A stretch of DNA of 64,000 nt from Streptomyces spinoverrucosus (GCF_006539505.1 NZ_BJND01000052.1:1-64000); one strand, 5' to 3'. Shown: positions 15,238 to 24,399, numbered from the stretch's first letter. A program made the numbers and translations. The notes: a model not told the origin generated them from the letters alone.

Positions 15238-16547
15238 ACGGCGAACTCCTGGAACGCGATGGTCTTCTCGACCGGGTAGTACTCGCTGCCGAGCAGCTCA
15301 CGGATGATGTACGCGTTCCGGTACGCGCCCATGCCGAGGTCGGGGGACGTGATGCTGTGGGTGTGGACACCGGCGTTCTGGAGGAAGACGCCTCTGCCGG
15401 TGACGTCGATGGCGTAGTTGCGGGCGACGTCGAAGCTGCCCTGGGAGTCGTACACCAGCCGGTCGCGGACCGGCTTCAGGAACTCCGGCTCGACGTACCG
15501 GTAACCGGTGGCGAGCACCAGGCCCTGGGAGTTGATCTCGAAGTCCTTCTCCTGCTCCTCCTGACGGAAGCCCAGCGTGTACGTGCCGTTCTCGTACCGG
15601 GCGCTGGTGAGCGCGGAGTTGGTGAGCAGCCGGGTGGGGACCGGCCCGCCGAGGTTCTTCTGGTAGAGCAGGTCGAAGATCTCGTTGATGAGATCGCCGT
15701 CGATGCCCTTGAACAGGCCCTTCTGCTGGGCGGTGAGCCGGTAGCGGGTGGCCTCCGGCAGCTCGCGGAAGTAGTCGATGTACTCCGGGGAGGTCATCTC
15801 CAGCGTGAGCTTGGTGTACTCCAGCGGGAAGAAGCGCGGGGAGCGCGTCACCCAGTTCAGCTGGTAGCCGTGTACGTCGATCTCGCTGAGCAGGTCGTAG
15901 TAGATCTCGGCGGCCGACTGACCGCTGCCGACCAGCGTGATCGACTCCTTGCGCTGGAGCTCCGCCTTGTGCTGGAGGTAGCGGGAGTTGTGCAGGAAGT
16001 CACCGCCGAGACCCTGGCAGGCGTCCGGGATGTAGGGCGGGGTGCCGGTGCCGAGGACCAGGCGACGGGCGCGGAAGACGTCGCCGCCTTCGGTGCGGAC
16101 GACGTACAGCTCGTCCTCGTACGTCACCTCGGTGACCGTTGTGCTGAAGCGGATGCTGCTCAGCTTGTTCGCGGCCCAGCGGCAGTAGTCGTCGTACTCG
16201 ACCCGCAGCGGGTAGAAGTTCTCGCGGATGTAGAACGAGTACAGCCGGCCCTTCTCCTTCAGGTAGTTGAGGAAGGAGTACGGGGAGGTCGGGTCGGCCA
16301 GCGTGACCAGGTCCGACATGAACGGGGTCTGCAGGTGGGCGCCGTCCAGGAACATGCCCGCGTGCCATTCGAAGTCCGGCTTGGACTCCAGGAAGAGGCC
16401 GTCGAGTTCGGCGATGGGCTCGGTCAGGCAGGCCAGGCCGAGGTTGAAGGGGCCGAGCCCGATTCCCACGAAGTCGTACGTCTCTTTCGTGGCACCAGTG
16501 GCTTCAGGAAGCGCGGTCAAGGGATTCTCCCAGGTACTGCTCGGCAT
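15234..16547 (-). CDS. desB: cadaverine N-monooxygenase DesB
   Basis: The 437-residue flavoprotein belongs to the lysine/ornithine N-hydroxylase family and hydroxylates cadaverine with FAD, NADPH and O2. The FAD motif GIGLGPFNLG lies at about residues 28-37, the substrate region DFEWHAGMFLDGAHLQTPFM at about 58-77, the NADPH motif VGSGQSAAE at about 200-210, and a C-terminal LATGYRYVEPEF motif is present. The first ATG (16547) overlaps desA by 44 bases; an in-frame TTG at 16520 would give a 17-base overlap and may be the true start. It couples to desC by ATGA. Confidence 0.95.
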   Translation of the reverse strand: MPSSTWENPLTALPEATGATKETYDFVGIGLGPFNLGLACLTEPIAELDGLFLESKPDFEWHAGMFLDGAHLQTPFMSDLVTLADPTSPYSFLNYLKEKGRLYSFYIRENFYPLRVEYDDYCRWAANKLSSIRFSTTVTEVTYEDELYVVRTEGGDVFRARRLVLGTGTPPYIPDACQGLGGDFLHNSRYLQHKAELQRKESITLVGSGQSAAEIYYDLLSEIDVHGYQLNWVTRSPRFFPLEYTKLTLEMTSPEYIDYFRELPEATRYRLTAQQKGLFKGIDGDLINEIFDLLYQKNLGGPVPTRLLTNSALTSARYENGTYTLGFRQEEQEKDFEINSQGLVLATGYRYVEPEFLKPVRDRLVYDSQGSFDVARNYAIDVTGRGVFLQNAGVHTHSITSPDLGMGAYRNAYIIRELLGSEYYPVEKTIAFQEFAV

Positions 16548-17946
16548 GGCCGGCGATCAGGTCGAGGACGGCGGCGATGTCTTCGGTCGTCGTCTCGGGG
16601 TTGAGCAGGGTGAACTTCAGGTAGTGGCGGCCGGCCACCTTGGTGCCCGCGACGATGGCCTCACCGGAGGCGAACAGGGCCTTGCGGGCGTAGAGGTTGG
16701 CGCGGTCGATCTGGGCCGGGTCGGTGACGGCCGCCGGGATGTAACGGAAGACCAGGGTGGACAGGGAGGGCTCGACCACGACGTCGTAGCGCGGGTCGGC
16801 GGCGAGCAGCTGCCAGCCCTCCTGAGCCAGGTCGCACACCTCGTCGAAGAGCTGTCCGATGCCGTCGGCGCCCATCACGCGCAGGGTCATCCAGAGCTTG
16901 AGGGCGTCGAAGCGGCGGGTGGTCTGGAGGGACTTGTCCACCTGGTTGGGGATACGTTCCTGCACCATCCGGCGGGGGTTGAGGTACTCCGCGTGGTAGG
17001 TGGCGTGGCGCAGGGTCGAGGCGTCCCGCACCAGCACGGCCGAGGAACTAACCGGCTGGAAGAAGGACTTGTGGTAGTCGACGGTGACCGAGTCGGCGCG
17101 CTCGATGCCGCTGAGCAGGGCGCGGCGCTTCGGTGAGGCGAGCAGTCCGCAGCCGTAGGCGGCGTCGACGTGCATCCAGGTGCCGTACTGGGCGCACAGC
17201 TCGGCGATCTCGGGCAGCGGGTCGATGGAGCCGAAGTCTGTGGTGCCTGCGGTGGCGACCACGGCCATGGGTGTCAGGCCGTCCTGCGCGCAGCGCTCCA
17301 GCTCACGGGCGAGCGCGACCGTCTGCATCCGCTTGTCGTGGTCGACGGGGATCGCCACGACCGACTCGGCGTCCAGCCCGAGGAGTTTGGCGGACTTCTT
17401 CACGCTGAAGTGGCTGACCTCGGAGGCGAAGATACGCAGTTTCGCGAGGTCGTCGCTCTTCGCCTCCTCCCGGGCCAGCAATAGCGCCTGGAGGTTGGAC
17501 TGCGTGCCGCCCGAGGTGAAGACGCCGTCGGCGTTCTCGCCGAGGCCGATGCGCTCGGTGGTCCAGTCGATGAGCTTGCGCTCGATCAGGGTGCCGCCGG
17601 CCGACTGGTCCCAGGTGTCGAGGGAGGAGTTGACGGCGGAGAGGATCGCCTCGCCGAGCACGGCCGGGATGACGACCGGGCAGTTGAGGTGGGCGAGGTA
17701 GCGGGGGTGGTGGAAGTAGATCGCGTCCCGGAGGTAGACATCCTCCAGTTCGTCCAGCACCGCGGCGGTGTCGCCCAGCGGCTGGTCGAGGTCGATCTGC
17801 TCGATGCGGGGGGCGAGGGCATCGACGGTGACGCCCGTGAACGGACGGTCGGTGGTGGCGAGTTTCGCCGCCACCCGCTCTACTCCATCGGTCACGGAGC
17901 GGCGGTACTGCTCCGCGGTCGTGTCATTGAGCAGGTGCGAGCGCAT
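16504..17946 (-). CDS. desA: lysine decarboxylase DesA (PLP-dependent)
   Basis: The 480-residue group II PLP-dependent decarboxylase makes cadaverine from lysine, the first step of desferrioxamine synthesis. HVDAAYGCG holds the conserved Asp, and TVDYHKSFFQP carries the Schiff-base Lys293. FTSGGTQSNLQALL is the PLP-phosphate region. A GGAGGA ribosome-binding site precedes the ATG. The gene heads desABCD; an iron box lies 58 bases upstream, so iron starvation should induce the operon. Confidence 0.96.
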   Translation of the reverse strand: MRSHLLNDTTAEQYRRSVTDGVERVAAKLATTDRPFTGVTVDALAPRIEQIDLDQPLGDTAAVLDELEDVYLRDAIYFHHPRYLAHLNCPVVIPAVLGEAILSAVNSSLDTWDQSAGGTLIERKLIDWTTERIGLGENADGVFTSGGTQSNLQALLLAREEAKSDDLAKLRIFASEVSHFSVKKSAKLLGLDAESVVAIPVDHDKRMQTVALARELERCAQDGLTPMAVVATAGTTDFGSIDPLPEIAELCAQYGTWMHVDAAYGCGLLASPKRRALLSGIERADSVTVDYHKSFFQPVSSSAVLVRDASTLRHATYHAEYLNPRRMVQERIPNQVDKSLQTTRRFDALKLWMTLRVMGADGIGQLFDEVCDLAQEGWQLLAADPRYDVVVEPSLSTLVFRYIPAAVTDPAQIDRANLYARKALFASGEAIVAGTKVAGRHYLKFTLLNPETTTEDIAAVLDLIAGHAEQYLGESLDRAS

Positions 17947-18003
17947 GTGGGGGTCCTCCGGTGGGGACGGTCCGTTGCGGGACGGGGGAAGGCCGCGTCT
18001 AAC

Positions 18004-18022
18004 TTAGGTTAGCCTAACCTAA
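18004..18022. promoter_or_regulatory. iron box (DmdR1/DtxR operator) of desABCD
   Basis: TTAGGTTAGCCTAACCTAA is a complete 19-bp palindrome apart from its central base and matches the Streptomyces iron-box consensus. It is 58-76 bases before the desA start; with Fe(II) bound, DmdR1 should block transcription here. Confidence 0.95.
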
Positions 18023-18060
18023 TTAACTCTGGTGAAACGCAGCCCCAGCCGTGACAGCCG

Positions 18061-18927
18061 TCACCTTGAACGGCTGCCCTTCGGACAGCAGTTACTCGCC
18101 CCGCTCGCGCAACTGCTCTTCGGTGAGGCCCTGTCGCCAGTAGCCGAGAAGGTGACACGGCGCCGGTCGACACCGCGCTCGCCGACGAAGTGCCGACGCA
18201 GTTCCTTCACGCAGGACGACTCGCCCGCGATCCAGACGTACGGGTGTTCGGCGGGCGGCAGTTGGGCGGCACGCAGGGCGCCGAGAGCCATGGGGGAGCT
18301 CTCGGCGCGGCCTGCGTCCTGCACCAGCCAGGTGACCTCGGCGTCGGCCTCGGTCACCAGGTCCTGGATGTCCCCGGCGTCGTTCACCTCCAGCCAGACG
18401 TGGACCCGCTGACCGGCGGGCAGCGACTCCAGAATGGCCGCGACGGCAGGCAGGGCGGTCTCGTCGCCCCAGAGGACCACCAGGTCGGTGTCCTCCGGCG
18501 GCCGGAACCGGATCGCCCGGTTGTCCGCGACCGCCGGCCCGAGCAACAGCACCCGATCACCGGCGGCGGCCCGGGAGGCCCAGGCGGAGGCGGGCCCGGC
18601 GGGGGTGTGCAGCACGAAGTCGATGTCGATCTCATCGGGATCGCGACGGAGCGCCCGCAGCGTGTAGGACCGCATCACGGCCCGTACGTCATCGGGGAGT
18701 TCACGCCACCCCTGCCACCACCCGTCACCGAGCTCAATGGGAACCTGCGGCTCCCGCTGGCCGGGGTGGGGCAGGAACAGCGACAGGGACTGGTCACGCC
18801 CCTCGGAGAAGAAGTACCGCAGGTCGTCCCCGGCAAAGGTGACCCGAACAAGAGACGGCCCGAGCCGCTCCGTCCGTACGACTTGCAGAGAGAAGAAACG
18901 GAATGGGGCGGCTACGGCCGTAGTCAT
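18061..18927 (-). CDS. siderophore-interacting FAD protein, 3' end frameshifted
   Basis: This SIP-family flavoprotein (ViuB/FhuF-like NADPH-dependent ferric-siderophore reductase) should release iron from imported ferrioxamine in the cytoplasm. RSYTLRALRRDPDEIDIDFV is the FAD-binding region, VLWGDETALPAVAAIL the NAD(P)H region, and WIAGESSCVKELRRH the C-terminal conserved helix. The 288-residue frame ends abnormally in a Cys/Ser-rich tail. After RVTFS the expected family ending GYWRQGLTEEQLRERGE plus a TAA at 18092-18094 is present in another frame, so one base seems missing near 18145-18147. This is either a sequencing error or a recent mutation. Confidence 0.85.
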   Translation of the reverse strand: MTTAVAAPFRFFSLQVVRTERLGPSLVRVTFAGDDLRYFFSEGRDQSLSLFLPHPGQREPQVPIELGDGWWQGWRELPDDVRAVMRSYTLRALRRDPDEIDIDFVLHTPAGPASAWASRAAAGDRVLLLGPAVADNRAIRFRPPEDTDLVVLWGDETALPAVAAILESLPAGQRVHVWLEVNDAGDIQDLVTEADAEVTWLVQDAGRAESSPMALGALRAAQLPPAEHPYVWIAGESSCVKELRRHFVGERGVDRRRVTFSATGDRASPKSSCASGASNCCPKGSRSR

Positions 18928-18967
18928 GGAGTAACTCCTGAATGGACGTCAGGGATGCCGACCTCTC

Positions 18968-19036
18968 AGGGGCGCGGGGCTGTATTGATTTGCGGCTCCG
19001 CCGCGCGGGCGCGACCAACCACAACGGACCCGCAGC
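18968..19036 (-). repeat. dispersed Streptomyces intergenic repeat, copy 2 (inverted)
   Basis: Read on the minus strand it has CCGTTGTGGTTGGTCGCGC as in the copy at 27453-27495, then about 29 extra bases that include a GCGGCGGAGCCGC stem, then CCCCGCGCCCCT. It fills the gap between desE and the SIP gene. Confidence 0.7.
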
Positions 19037-19063
19037 CGCCCCACAACCTCAAGTGGCTCTCTC

Positions 19064-20116
19064 TCAGGCGACCTTCTTCGCCTTCTCGATCGCCTCGGCA
19101 AGACTGGTCAGCAACGGCGTGCACTTGTCGTACGACAGAATCGGCTCCGGCGAACGCGGAATGACCTGCCCCGCCTCGACCGCGGGCAGCTTCTTCCACG
19201 TGCCCTCGGTGATGTCCGCCGGCTGAATCGTCGACGACCGGTCGTCCATCATGATGATGTCCGCCGGGTACTTGTCGACGTTCTCCCAGCTCAGCGACTC
19301 GAACCAGCCCCCACCCTGCGCCTTCGCCTTCTCCGGCGGCTCGACGAAGTTCACGCCGAGCGCCTTGAAGTACTCCAGGTCGATGGAGAGGTTGGTGCCG
19401 GAGACGTAGAAGATCTCCTGGCTCGCGGAACCGGCCATCACCTTGATCTCGGGCCGGGCCTTGGCCGCCTTGCGCAGCCGCTCGGCCGCGGCCTCGAACT
19501 CCTGCTTGGCCTTGACGACCTTGTCGGCCTTCATGTCCGCGCCGAGCGACTCGGCCAGCGCCCACATGCGCTGCAGCGGCTCGGTCATCTGGCGGTCGTA
19601 GACGGAGATGGCGACGCTCGGGGCGAGCTTGGCGATCTTGTCCTTGGACGCCTCGGGGACGTACCAGAGGGTGCCCGCGCTGTCGAAGGTGGTGGAGATC
19701 AGGACGTCCGGCTGGAAGGCGGCGTACTGCTCGACGTTGAACTGGTCCCAGACGTTGCCGAAGACGGTCAGCTTGGTGACGTCCATGTCCCCGGCCTGGA
19801 CGTCGGCCTTGCCGTCCTGCGTCTTGGTCGGGCCGAAGACGCCCTTGACCTCGATGCCGTAGTCGTAGAGGGCGGCGGCGACGCCGACGAAGGCGACAAT
19901 GTTCGTGGGGACCTGGTCCAGCTTCACCGTCTCGCCGCGGTCGTCCTTGAAGCTCCAGGGGCCGGAGGCCTTGGCGGATGCGGATGCCTTCGCGTCCGAG
20001 CCGCCGCTGCTCGTGTCTTCGTCGCCGCAGGCTGCGAGCACGGCACCGAGGCCGAGGGCACCGCCGGCGGCGAGGAGGCCGCGGCGGGTGAGGTGGGTGG
20101 CACGGGCGTTGGACAT
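19064..20116 (-). CDS. desE: ferrioxamine-binding lipoprotein DesE
   Basis: The 350-residue product is a siderophore ABC-transporter substrate-binding lipoprotein. It has a twin-arginine-like signal (LTRRGLLAAGG, Arg11-Arg12) and a lipobox LAAC with Cys30, then a Ser/Ala linker and a periplasmic-binding fold of the FepB/FhuD type (KDDRGETVKLDQVPTNIVAF; QPDVLISTTFDSAGTLW). It should anchor outside the membrane and capture ferrioxamine; no permease genes are adjacent. An iron box at 20167-20185 controls it. The SIP gene follows on the same strand after the repeat. Confidence 0.93.
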   Translation of the reverse strand: MSNARATHLTRRGLLAAGGALGLGAVLAACGDEDTSSGGSDAKASASAKASGPWSFKDDRGETVKLDQVPTNIVAFVGVAAALYDYGIEVKGVFGPTKTQDGKADVQAGDMDVTKLTVFGNVWDQFNVEQYAAFQPDVLISTTFDSAGTLWYVPEASKDKIAKLAPSVAISVYDRQMTEPLQRMWALAESLGADMKADKVVKAKQEFEAAAERLRKAAKARPEIKVMAGSASQEIFYVSGTNLSIDLEYFKALGVNFVEPPEKAKAQGGGWFESLSWENVDKYPADIIMMDDRSSTIQPADITEGTWKKLPAVEAGQVIPRSPEPILSYDKCTPLLTSLAEAIEKAKKVA

Positions 20117-20166
20117 GAGTGTGGCTGCTTTCGAACAGGGCGGAGGGCCCGCCGGACAATTCGAAG

Positions 20167-20185
20167 GTAGGTTAGCCTAACCTCA
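20167..20185. promoter_or_regulatory. iron box upstream of desE
   Basis: GTAGGTTAGCCTAACCTCA keeps the full 13-bp core GGTTAGCCTAACC of the desA iron box, with differences only in the outer arms. It lies 51-69 bases before the desE start. Confidence 0.92.
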
Positions 20186-20249
20186 GATCTTGTCCAGGGG
20201 GCGGGCCCCCGGGCGTACGCACCTGTGCGCGGCCTGTGCGGCCGGTCGC

Positions 20250-21410
20250 TCAGCCCGCGAGCCCCAACTCCCGTGCGATCAGCATCCGTTGCACCTCGCT
20301 CGTGCCCTCCCCGATCTCCAGGATCTTCGAGTCCCGCCACATACGCGCGACCGGATACTCGTTCATGAAGCCGTAGCCGCCGTGGATCTGGGTGGCGTCG
20401 CGGGCGTTGTCCACGGCGATCGTCGACGAGTACAGCTTTGCCAGCGCCGCCTCCTTCTTGAAGGGTTCGCCCGCCAGCAGCCGGGACGCCGCGTCACGCC
20501 ACGCCAGGCGGGCCGTGTGGGCCTTCATCTCCATGTCCGCGATCTTGAATTGGATGGCCTGGTTGGCGCCGATCGGCCGGCCGAAGGCGTGACGTTCCTT
20601 CGCGTACTTCAGCGACTCGTCGACACAGCCCTGCGCCAGGCCGGTGGCGAGCGCCGCGATGGCGATGCGGCCCTCGTCGAGGATGCGCAGGAACTGGGCG
20701 TACCCCCTGCCCTCCTCGCCGAGCAGGTTCGCCGCCGGGACCCGGACGTCGTCGAAGGACAGCTCCCGGGTGTCGGAGGCGTTCCAGCCGACCTTGGAGT
20801 ACGGGGCCGCGACCGTGAAGCCCGGCGTGCCGGACGGGACGATGATCGCGGAGATCCGCGGCCCGCCGTCCGGTTTACGGCCCGTCACCGCGGTGACCGT
20901 GACCAGACCGGTGATGTCCGTGCCGGAGTTGGTGATGAAGCACTTGGTGCCGTTGATGACCCACTCGTCGGTCTCCGGGTCGAGCCGGGCCGTGGTGCGG
21001 GTCGCGCCCGCGTCCGAGCCGCCGCCGGGCTCGGTCAGGCCGAAGGCGCCGAGGATCTCGCCGGTGCACAGGCGGGGGAGCCATGCGCGCTTCTGCTCCT
21101 CGGTGCCGAACAGGTGGATCGGCATCGCGCCCAGCGAGACGCCCGCCTCCAGGGTGATGGCCACCGAGGAGTCGACACGGGCCAGTTCCTCCAGGGCGAC
21201 GCCCAGGGCGAGATAGTCGCCGCCCATACCGCCGTACTCCTCCGGGAACGGCAGCCCGAACAGGCCCATCTTGCCCATCTCGCGGACGATCTCGTACGGG
21301 AACTCGTGCCGCTCGTAGTAGTCGCCGATCTTGGGGGCGACGACCTCGTGTGCGAACTCCTCGACCGTGCGGCGGAGTTCTTCCAACTCGGGGCTGAGGC
21401 GGTGGTCCAT
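20250..21410 (-). CDS. acyl-CoA dehydrogenase, probably isovaleryl-CoA type
   Basis: The 386-residue flavoprotein has the complete acyl-CoA dehydrogenase order: N-terminal helices (SPELEELRRTVEEFAHEVVA), FAD-binding beta domain (GAFGLTEPGGGSDAG; GTKCFITNSGTDI) and C-terminal helices with QIHGGYGFMNEYPVARMWRD. As last gene of an operon with HMG-CoA lyase and both carboxylase subunits, it most likely oxidises isovaleryl-CoA to 3-methylcrotonyl-CoA in leucine breakdown. Six bases separate it from the lyase gene. Substrate is inferred from context. Confidence 0.9.
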   Translation of the reverse strand: MDHRLSPELEELRRTVEEFAHEVVAPKIGDYYERHEFPYEIVREMGKMGLFGLPFPEEYGGMGGDYLALGVALEELARVDSSVAITLEAGVSLGAMPIHLFGTEEQKRAWLPRLCTGEILGAFGLTEPGGGSDAGATRTTARLDPETDEWVINGTKCFITNSGTDITGLVTVTAVTGRKPDGGPRISAIIVPSGTPGFTVAAPYSKVGWNASDTRELSFDDVRVPAANLLGEEGRGYAQFLRILDEGRIAIAALATGLAQGCVDESLKYAKERHAFGRPIGANQAIQFKIADMEMKAHTARLAWRDAASRLLAGEPFKKEAALAKLYSSTIAVDNARDATQIHGGYGFMNEYPVARMWRDSKILEIGEGTSEVQRMLIARELGLAG

Positions 21411-21416
21411 GGTGCG

Positions 21417-22367
21417 TCACTGCTCCTGGTGGTCCTTGTGGGACAGGGCTCTTACGGTGCGGGACGGGCTGGGTCGGCCCAGGTGACCGGCCATCCACAC
21501 GCTGGTGGCGGTGAGACGGCCGAGATCGACGCCGGTGTCGATGCCGAGGCCGTGCAGCATCCACACGAGGTCCTCGGTGGCGAGATTGCCGGTGGCGCTC
21601 TTCGCGTACGGGCAGCCGCCGAGGCCGCCCGCCGAGGCGTCGACCGTCGTGACGCCGTGCTGAAGCGCGGCCAGGGTGTTGGCCAGGGCCTGGCCGTAGG
21701 TGTCGTGGAAGTGCACGCCTAGGGCGGTGGTGGGGATGTGGTCGGCGTTGAGGGCGGTGAGGAGTTCGGCGACGTGACCGGGGGTGGCCACGCCGATCGT
21801 GTCGCCCAGGCTCAGTTCGTCGCAGCCCATGTCCAGCAGGGCCTTGCAGACCCGGACGACCTGGTGGACCGGGACGGGGCCCTCCCACGGGTCGCCGAAA
21901 CACATGGACAGATAGCCGCGGACGTGGACGCCGTCGGCTTTCGCCCGTGCCACCACCGGGTCGAACATGGCCAGCGCCTCGTCGACCGTGCGGTTGAGGT
22001 TGGCCTTCGCGAAGGACTCGGTGGCGCTGGCGAAGACGGCGACGCGGGTGGCGCCCAGGGCCAGCGCACGGTCGAGGCCACGGGTGTTGGGGACGAGGAC
22101 CGGGAGGGCGACGGGGAGATCACTGACGAGTGGGAACAGCTCCTCGGCGTCGGCCAGTTGGGGCACCCACTTGGGGTGTACGAAGCTGGTGGCCTCGATC
22201 GTGGTCAGGCCTGCGTCGGCCAGCCGGCGGATGAACTCCGCCTTGACCTCGGTCGGGACCTGCGCCTTCTCGTTCTGCAGGCCGTCGCGGGGGCCGACCT
22301 CGTGGATGCGGACGCGTGAGGGCAGATCATCGGCCGGTACGACCATGGGAAGGCCGTTGGTTGTCAT
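21417..22367 (-). CDS. hydroxymethylglutaryl-CoA lyase
   Basis: The 316-residue TIM-barrel enzyme splits HMG-CoA into acetoacetate and acetyl-CoA. EVGPRDGLQNE near residue 23 is the metal/substrate start motif, SLGDTIGVATPG and GVHFHDTYGQALAN carry the metal ligands, and GGLGGCPYAKSATGN holds the catalytic Cys loop. It overlaps the biotin carboxylase gene by four bases. It completes the lower end of the leucine degradation pathway encoded here. Confidence 0.95.
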   Translation of the reverse strand: MTTNGLPMVVPADDLPSRVRIHEVGPRDGLQNEKAQVPTEVKAEFIRRLADAGLTTIEATSFVHPKWVPQLADAEELFPLVSDLPVALPVLVPNTRGLDRALALGATRVAVFASATESFAKANLNRTVDEALAMFDPVVARAKADGVHVRGYLSMCFGDPWEGPVPVHQVVRVCKALLDMGCDELSLGDTIGVATPGHVAELLTALNADHIPTTALGVHFHDTYGQALANTLAALQHGVTTVDASAGGLGGCPYAKSATGNLATEDLVWMLHGLGIDTGVDLGRLTATSVWMAGHLGRPSPSRTVRALSHKDHQEQ

Positions 22368-24391
22368 TCCGCCACCTCCTCCGCGGGGGCGATGACCGCC
22401 AGGACCTGGTCCATGGCGACCGTCGTGCCGGGGCTGACGTCCAGCTCGGTGACAGTTCCGGCGTGCGGGGCGGAGATGACGTGCTCCATCTTCATCGCCT
22501 CCACCACCAGCAGGCTCTGACCGGCGCTCACCTCGTCGCCGACCGCCACCTTCACGACCGTGACCGTGCCCGGCATGGGCGCGGTGAGCGAGTCGGCACC
22601 GGAGTGGGCGGCGCGGGAGAGGGACGCCTCGACCGGGTCGTGGTCGCGCACGTGCCAGGCGTCACCGTCGCGGCCGAGCCAGGTGCCGTCCGGCAGGGCG
22701 GCGAAGGTGTGGGCGATGCCGTCGAGCCGGAAGGTGAACCGCGAGTCCGCTCCGGCCGGGGCCGGACCCGGCGTCACTCGGACCGGGGCCGACCCCGCGG
22801 CCCCCCGCACCGGGACCTCCGCCCCGTCGAGCAGTAGCTCGAAACCGCCGTCCGGCGTGGCGCGCAGGCGTACGGTCACCGGGTCGTGCCCCGGTACCCG
22901 GAGGTGGTGCGCCGTCCAGGATCGCTCGCCGCCCAGGCGCCAGCCCTCCGGGACGGAGAACGGGTCGACCCAGCCGGAGCCCCGGGCGGGGGCCAGCGCG
23001 GCCTGGCGCAGGAGAGCCGCCGCCGCGTAGACCTCTGTCGGGACCGCGTCCGGCACGAGGCGCGCCACGTCCCGCTCGACCAGCCCGGTGTCCAGGTCGC
23101 CCTCGACGACCGCCGGATGGGCGAGCAGCCTCCGCAGGAACCCGGCGTTCGTCGGCACGCCCAGGACGACCGTCTCGGCGAGGGCGGCGCGCAGCTTGCG
23201 CAGGGCGGTGGCGCGGTCGGGGCCGTACGCGATGACCTTCGACAGCATCGGGTCGTACAGGCTGCCGACCTCGCTGCCCTCGCTGAGCCCGGAGTCGGTG
23301 CGCACGCCGTCGCCCTGCGGCTCGCGCAGCCTGAGCACCGTGCCGCCGGAGGGCAGAAAGCCTCGCGTCGGGTCCTCGGCGCAGATGCGGGCCTCTATCG
23401 CGTGCCCGGTGAGGGCGATGTCGTCCTGTGCGAAGGCGAGGCGCTCGCCCGCCGCGACCCGCAACTGCCACTCCACCAGGTCGAGGCCGGTAATGAGTTC
23501 GGTGACCGGGTGCTCCACCTGGAGGCGGGTGTTCATCTCCATGAAGTAGTACGCGCTCGGATCCCCGCCCGGGACGATGAACTCGACCGTGCCCGCCCCG
23601 ACGTACCCGCACGAGCGGGCCGCTTCCACGGCGGCCCGGCCCATCGCCGACCGCGTCTCCTCGCTGAGGAGCACACTCGGCGCCTCCTCGATGATCTTCT
23701 GGTGGCGACGCTGGAGGGAGCACTCGCGCTCGCCCAGGTGGACCACGCCCCCGTGCCCGTCGGCCAGGACCTGGATCTCGATGTGGCGGGGCCGGTCGAT
23801 CCACCGCTCCACGAGGAGGGTGTCGTCGCCGAAGGAGGCGGCGGCCTCGCGCCGGGCCGCCGCGATCTCCTCGTCCAGCCCGCTCAGGTCCCGCACCAGC
23901 CGCATGCCCTTGCCGCCGCCGCCCGCACTCGGCTTCAGCAGCACCGGGGCGCCCAGTTCCCGGGCGGCCTTCGCGAGTTCGGGGTCGCGGCCGCCGGGGA
24001 CGACGGGCACTCCGGCCGCCGCCACGGTCTCCTTGGCGCGGATCTTGTCGCCCATGAGGGCAATGGCGTCGGCGGGCGGTCCGATGAAGACGAGCCCGGC
24101 GTCGGCGCACGCGCGCGCGAAACCGGCGTTCTCGGCGAGGAAGCCGTAGCCCGGGTGGACCGCCTGGGCGCCCGCCGCGGCCGCCGCCCGAAGGATCCGC
24201 TCCACGGACAGATAGCTCTCGACAGCCGGCGCCGGTCCGATCCGTACCGCCGTGTCGGCCTCGCGCACATGCCGGGCGTCGGCGTCGGCGTCGGAGAAGA
24301 CGGCCACCGAGCGGACGCCCAGCGAGCGGAGCGTACGGATGACGCGGACGGCGATCTCGCCTCGGTTGGCCACAAGAACGGTGTCGAACAT
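22364..24391 (-). CDS. biotin carboxylase/carrier subunit, methylcrotonyl-CoA carboxylase type
   Basis: From ATG 24391 (MFDTVLVANRGEIAVRVIRT) the 675-residue protein has the biotin carboxylase domains (HPGYGFLAENAGFA; ATP-grasp glycine loop GGGGKGMR; VEHPVTELITGLDLVEWQ). A middle linker domain follows, then a C-terminal biotinyl domain with EAMKMEH, the lysine about 41 residues from the end. This length matches acyl-CoA carboxylase alpha subunits such as MccA/LiuD. A GAGGGG element precedes the chosen start; an ATG at 24403 overlaps the upstream gene. It acts with the next subunit to carboxylate 3-methylcrotonyl-CoA, as inferred from the operon. Confidence 0.93.
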   Translation of the reverse strand: MFDTVLVANRGEIAVRVIRTLRSLGVRSVAVFSDADADARHVREADTAVRIGPAPAVESYLSVERILRAAAAAGAQAVHPGYGFLAENAGFARACADAGLVFIGPPADAIALMGDKIRAKETVAAAGVPVVPGGRDPELAKAARELGAPVLLKPSAGGGGKGMRLVRDLSGLDEEIAAARREAAASFGDDTLLVERWIDRPRHIEIQVLADGHGGVVHLGERECSLQRRHQKIIEEAPSVLLSEETRSAMGRAAVEAARSCGYVGAGTVEFIVPGGDPSAYYFMEMNTRLQVEHPVTELITGLDLVEWQLRVAAGERLAFAQDDIALTGHAIEARICAEDPTRGFLPSGGTVLRLREPQGDGVRTDSGLSEGSEVGSLYDPMLSKVIAYGPDRATALRKLRAALAETVVLGVPTNAGFLRRLLAHPAVVEGDLDTGLVERDVARLVPDAVPTEVYAAAALLRQAALAPARGSGWVDPFSVPEGWRLGGERSWTAHHLRVPGHDPVTVRLRATPDGGFELLLDGAEVPVRGAAGSAPVRVTPGPAPAGADSRFTFRLDGIAHTFAALPDGTWLGRDGDAWHVRDHDPVEASLSRAAHSGADSLTAPMPGTVTVVKVAVGDEVSAGQSLLVVEAMKMEHVISAPHAGTVTELDVSPGTTVAMDQVLAVIAPAEEVAE

Positions 24392-24399
24392 CGGTCCCC

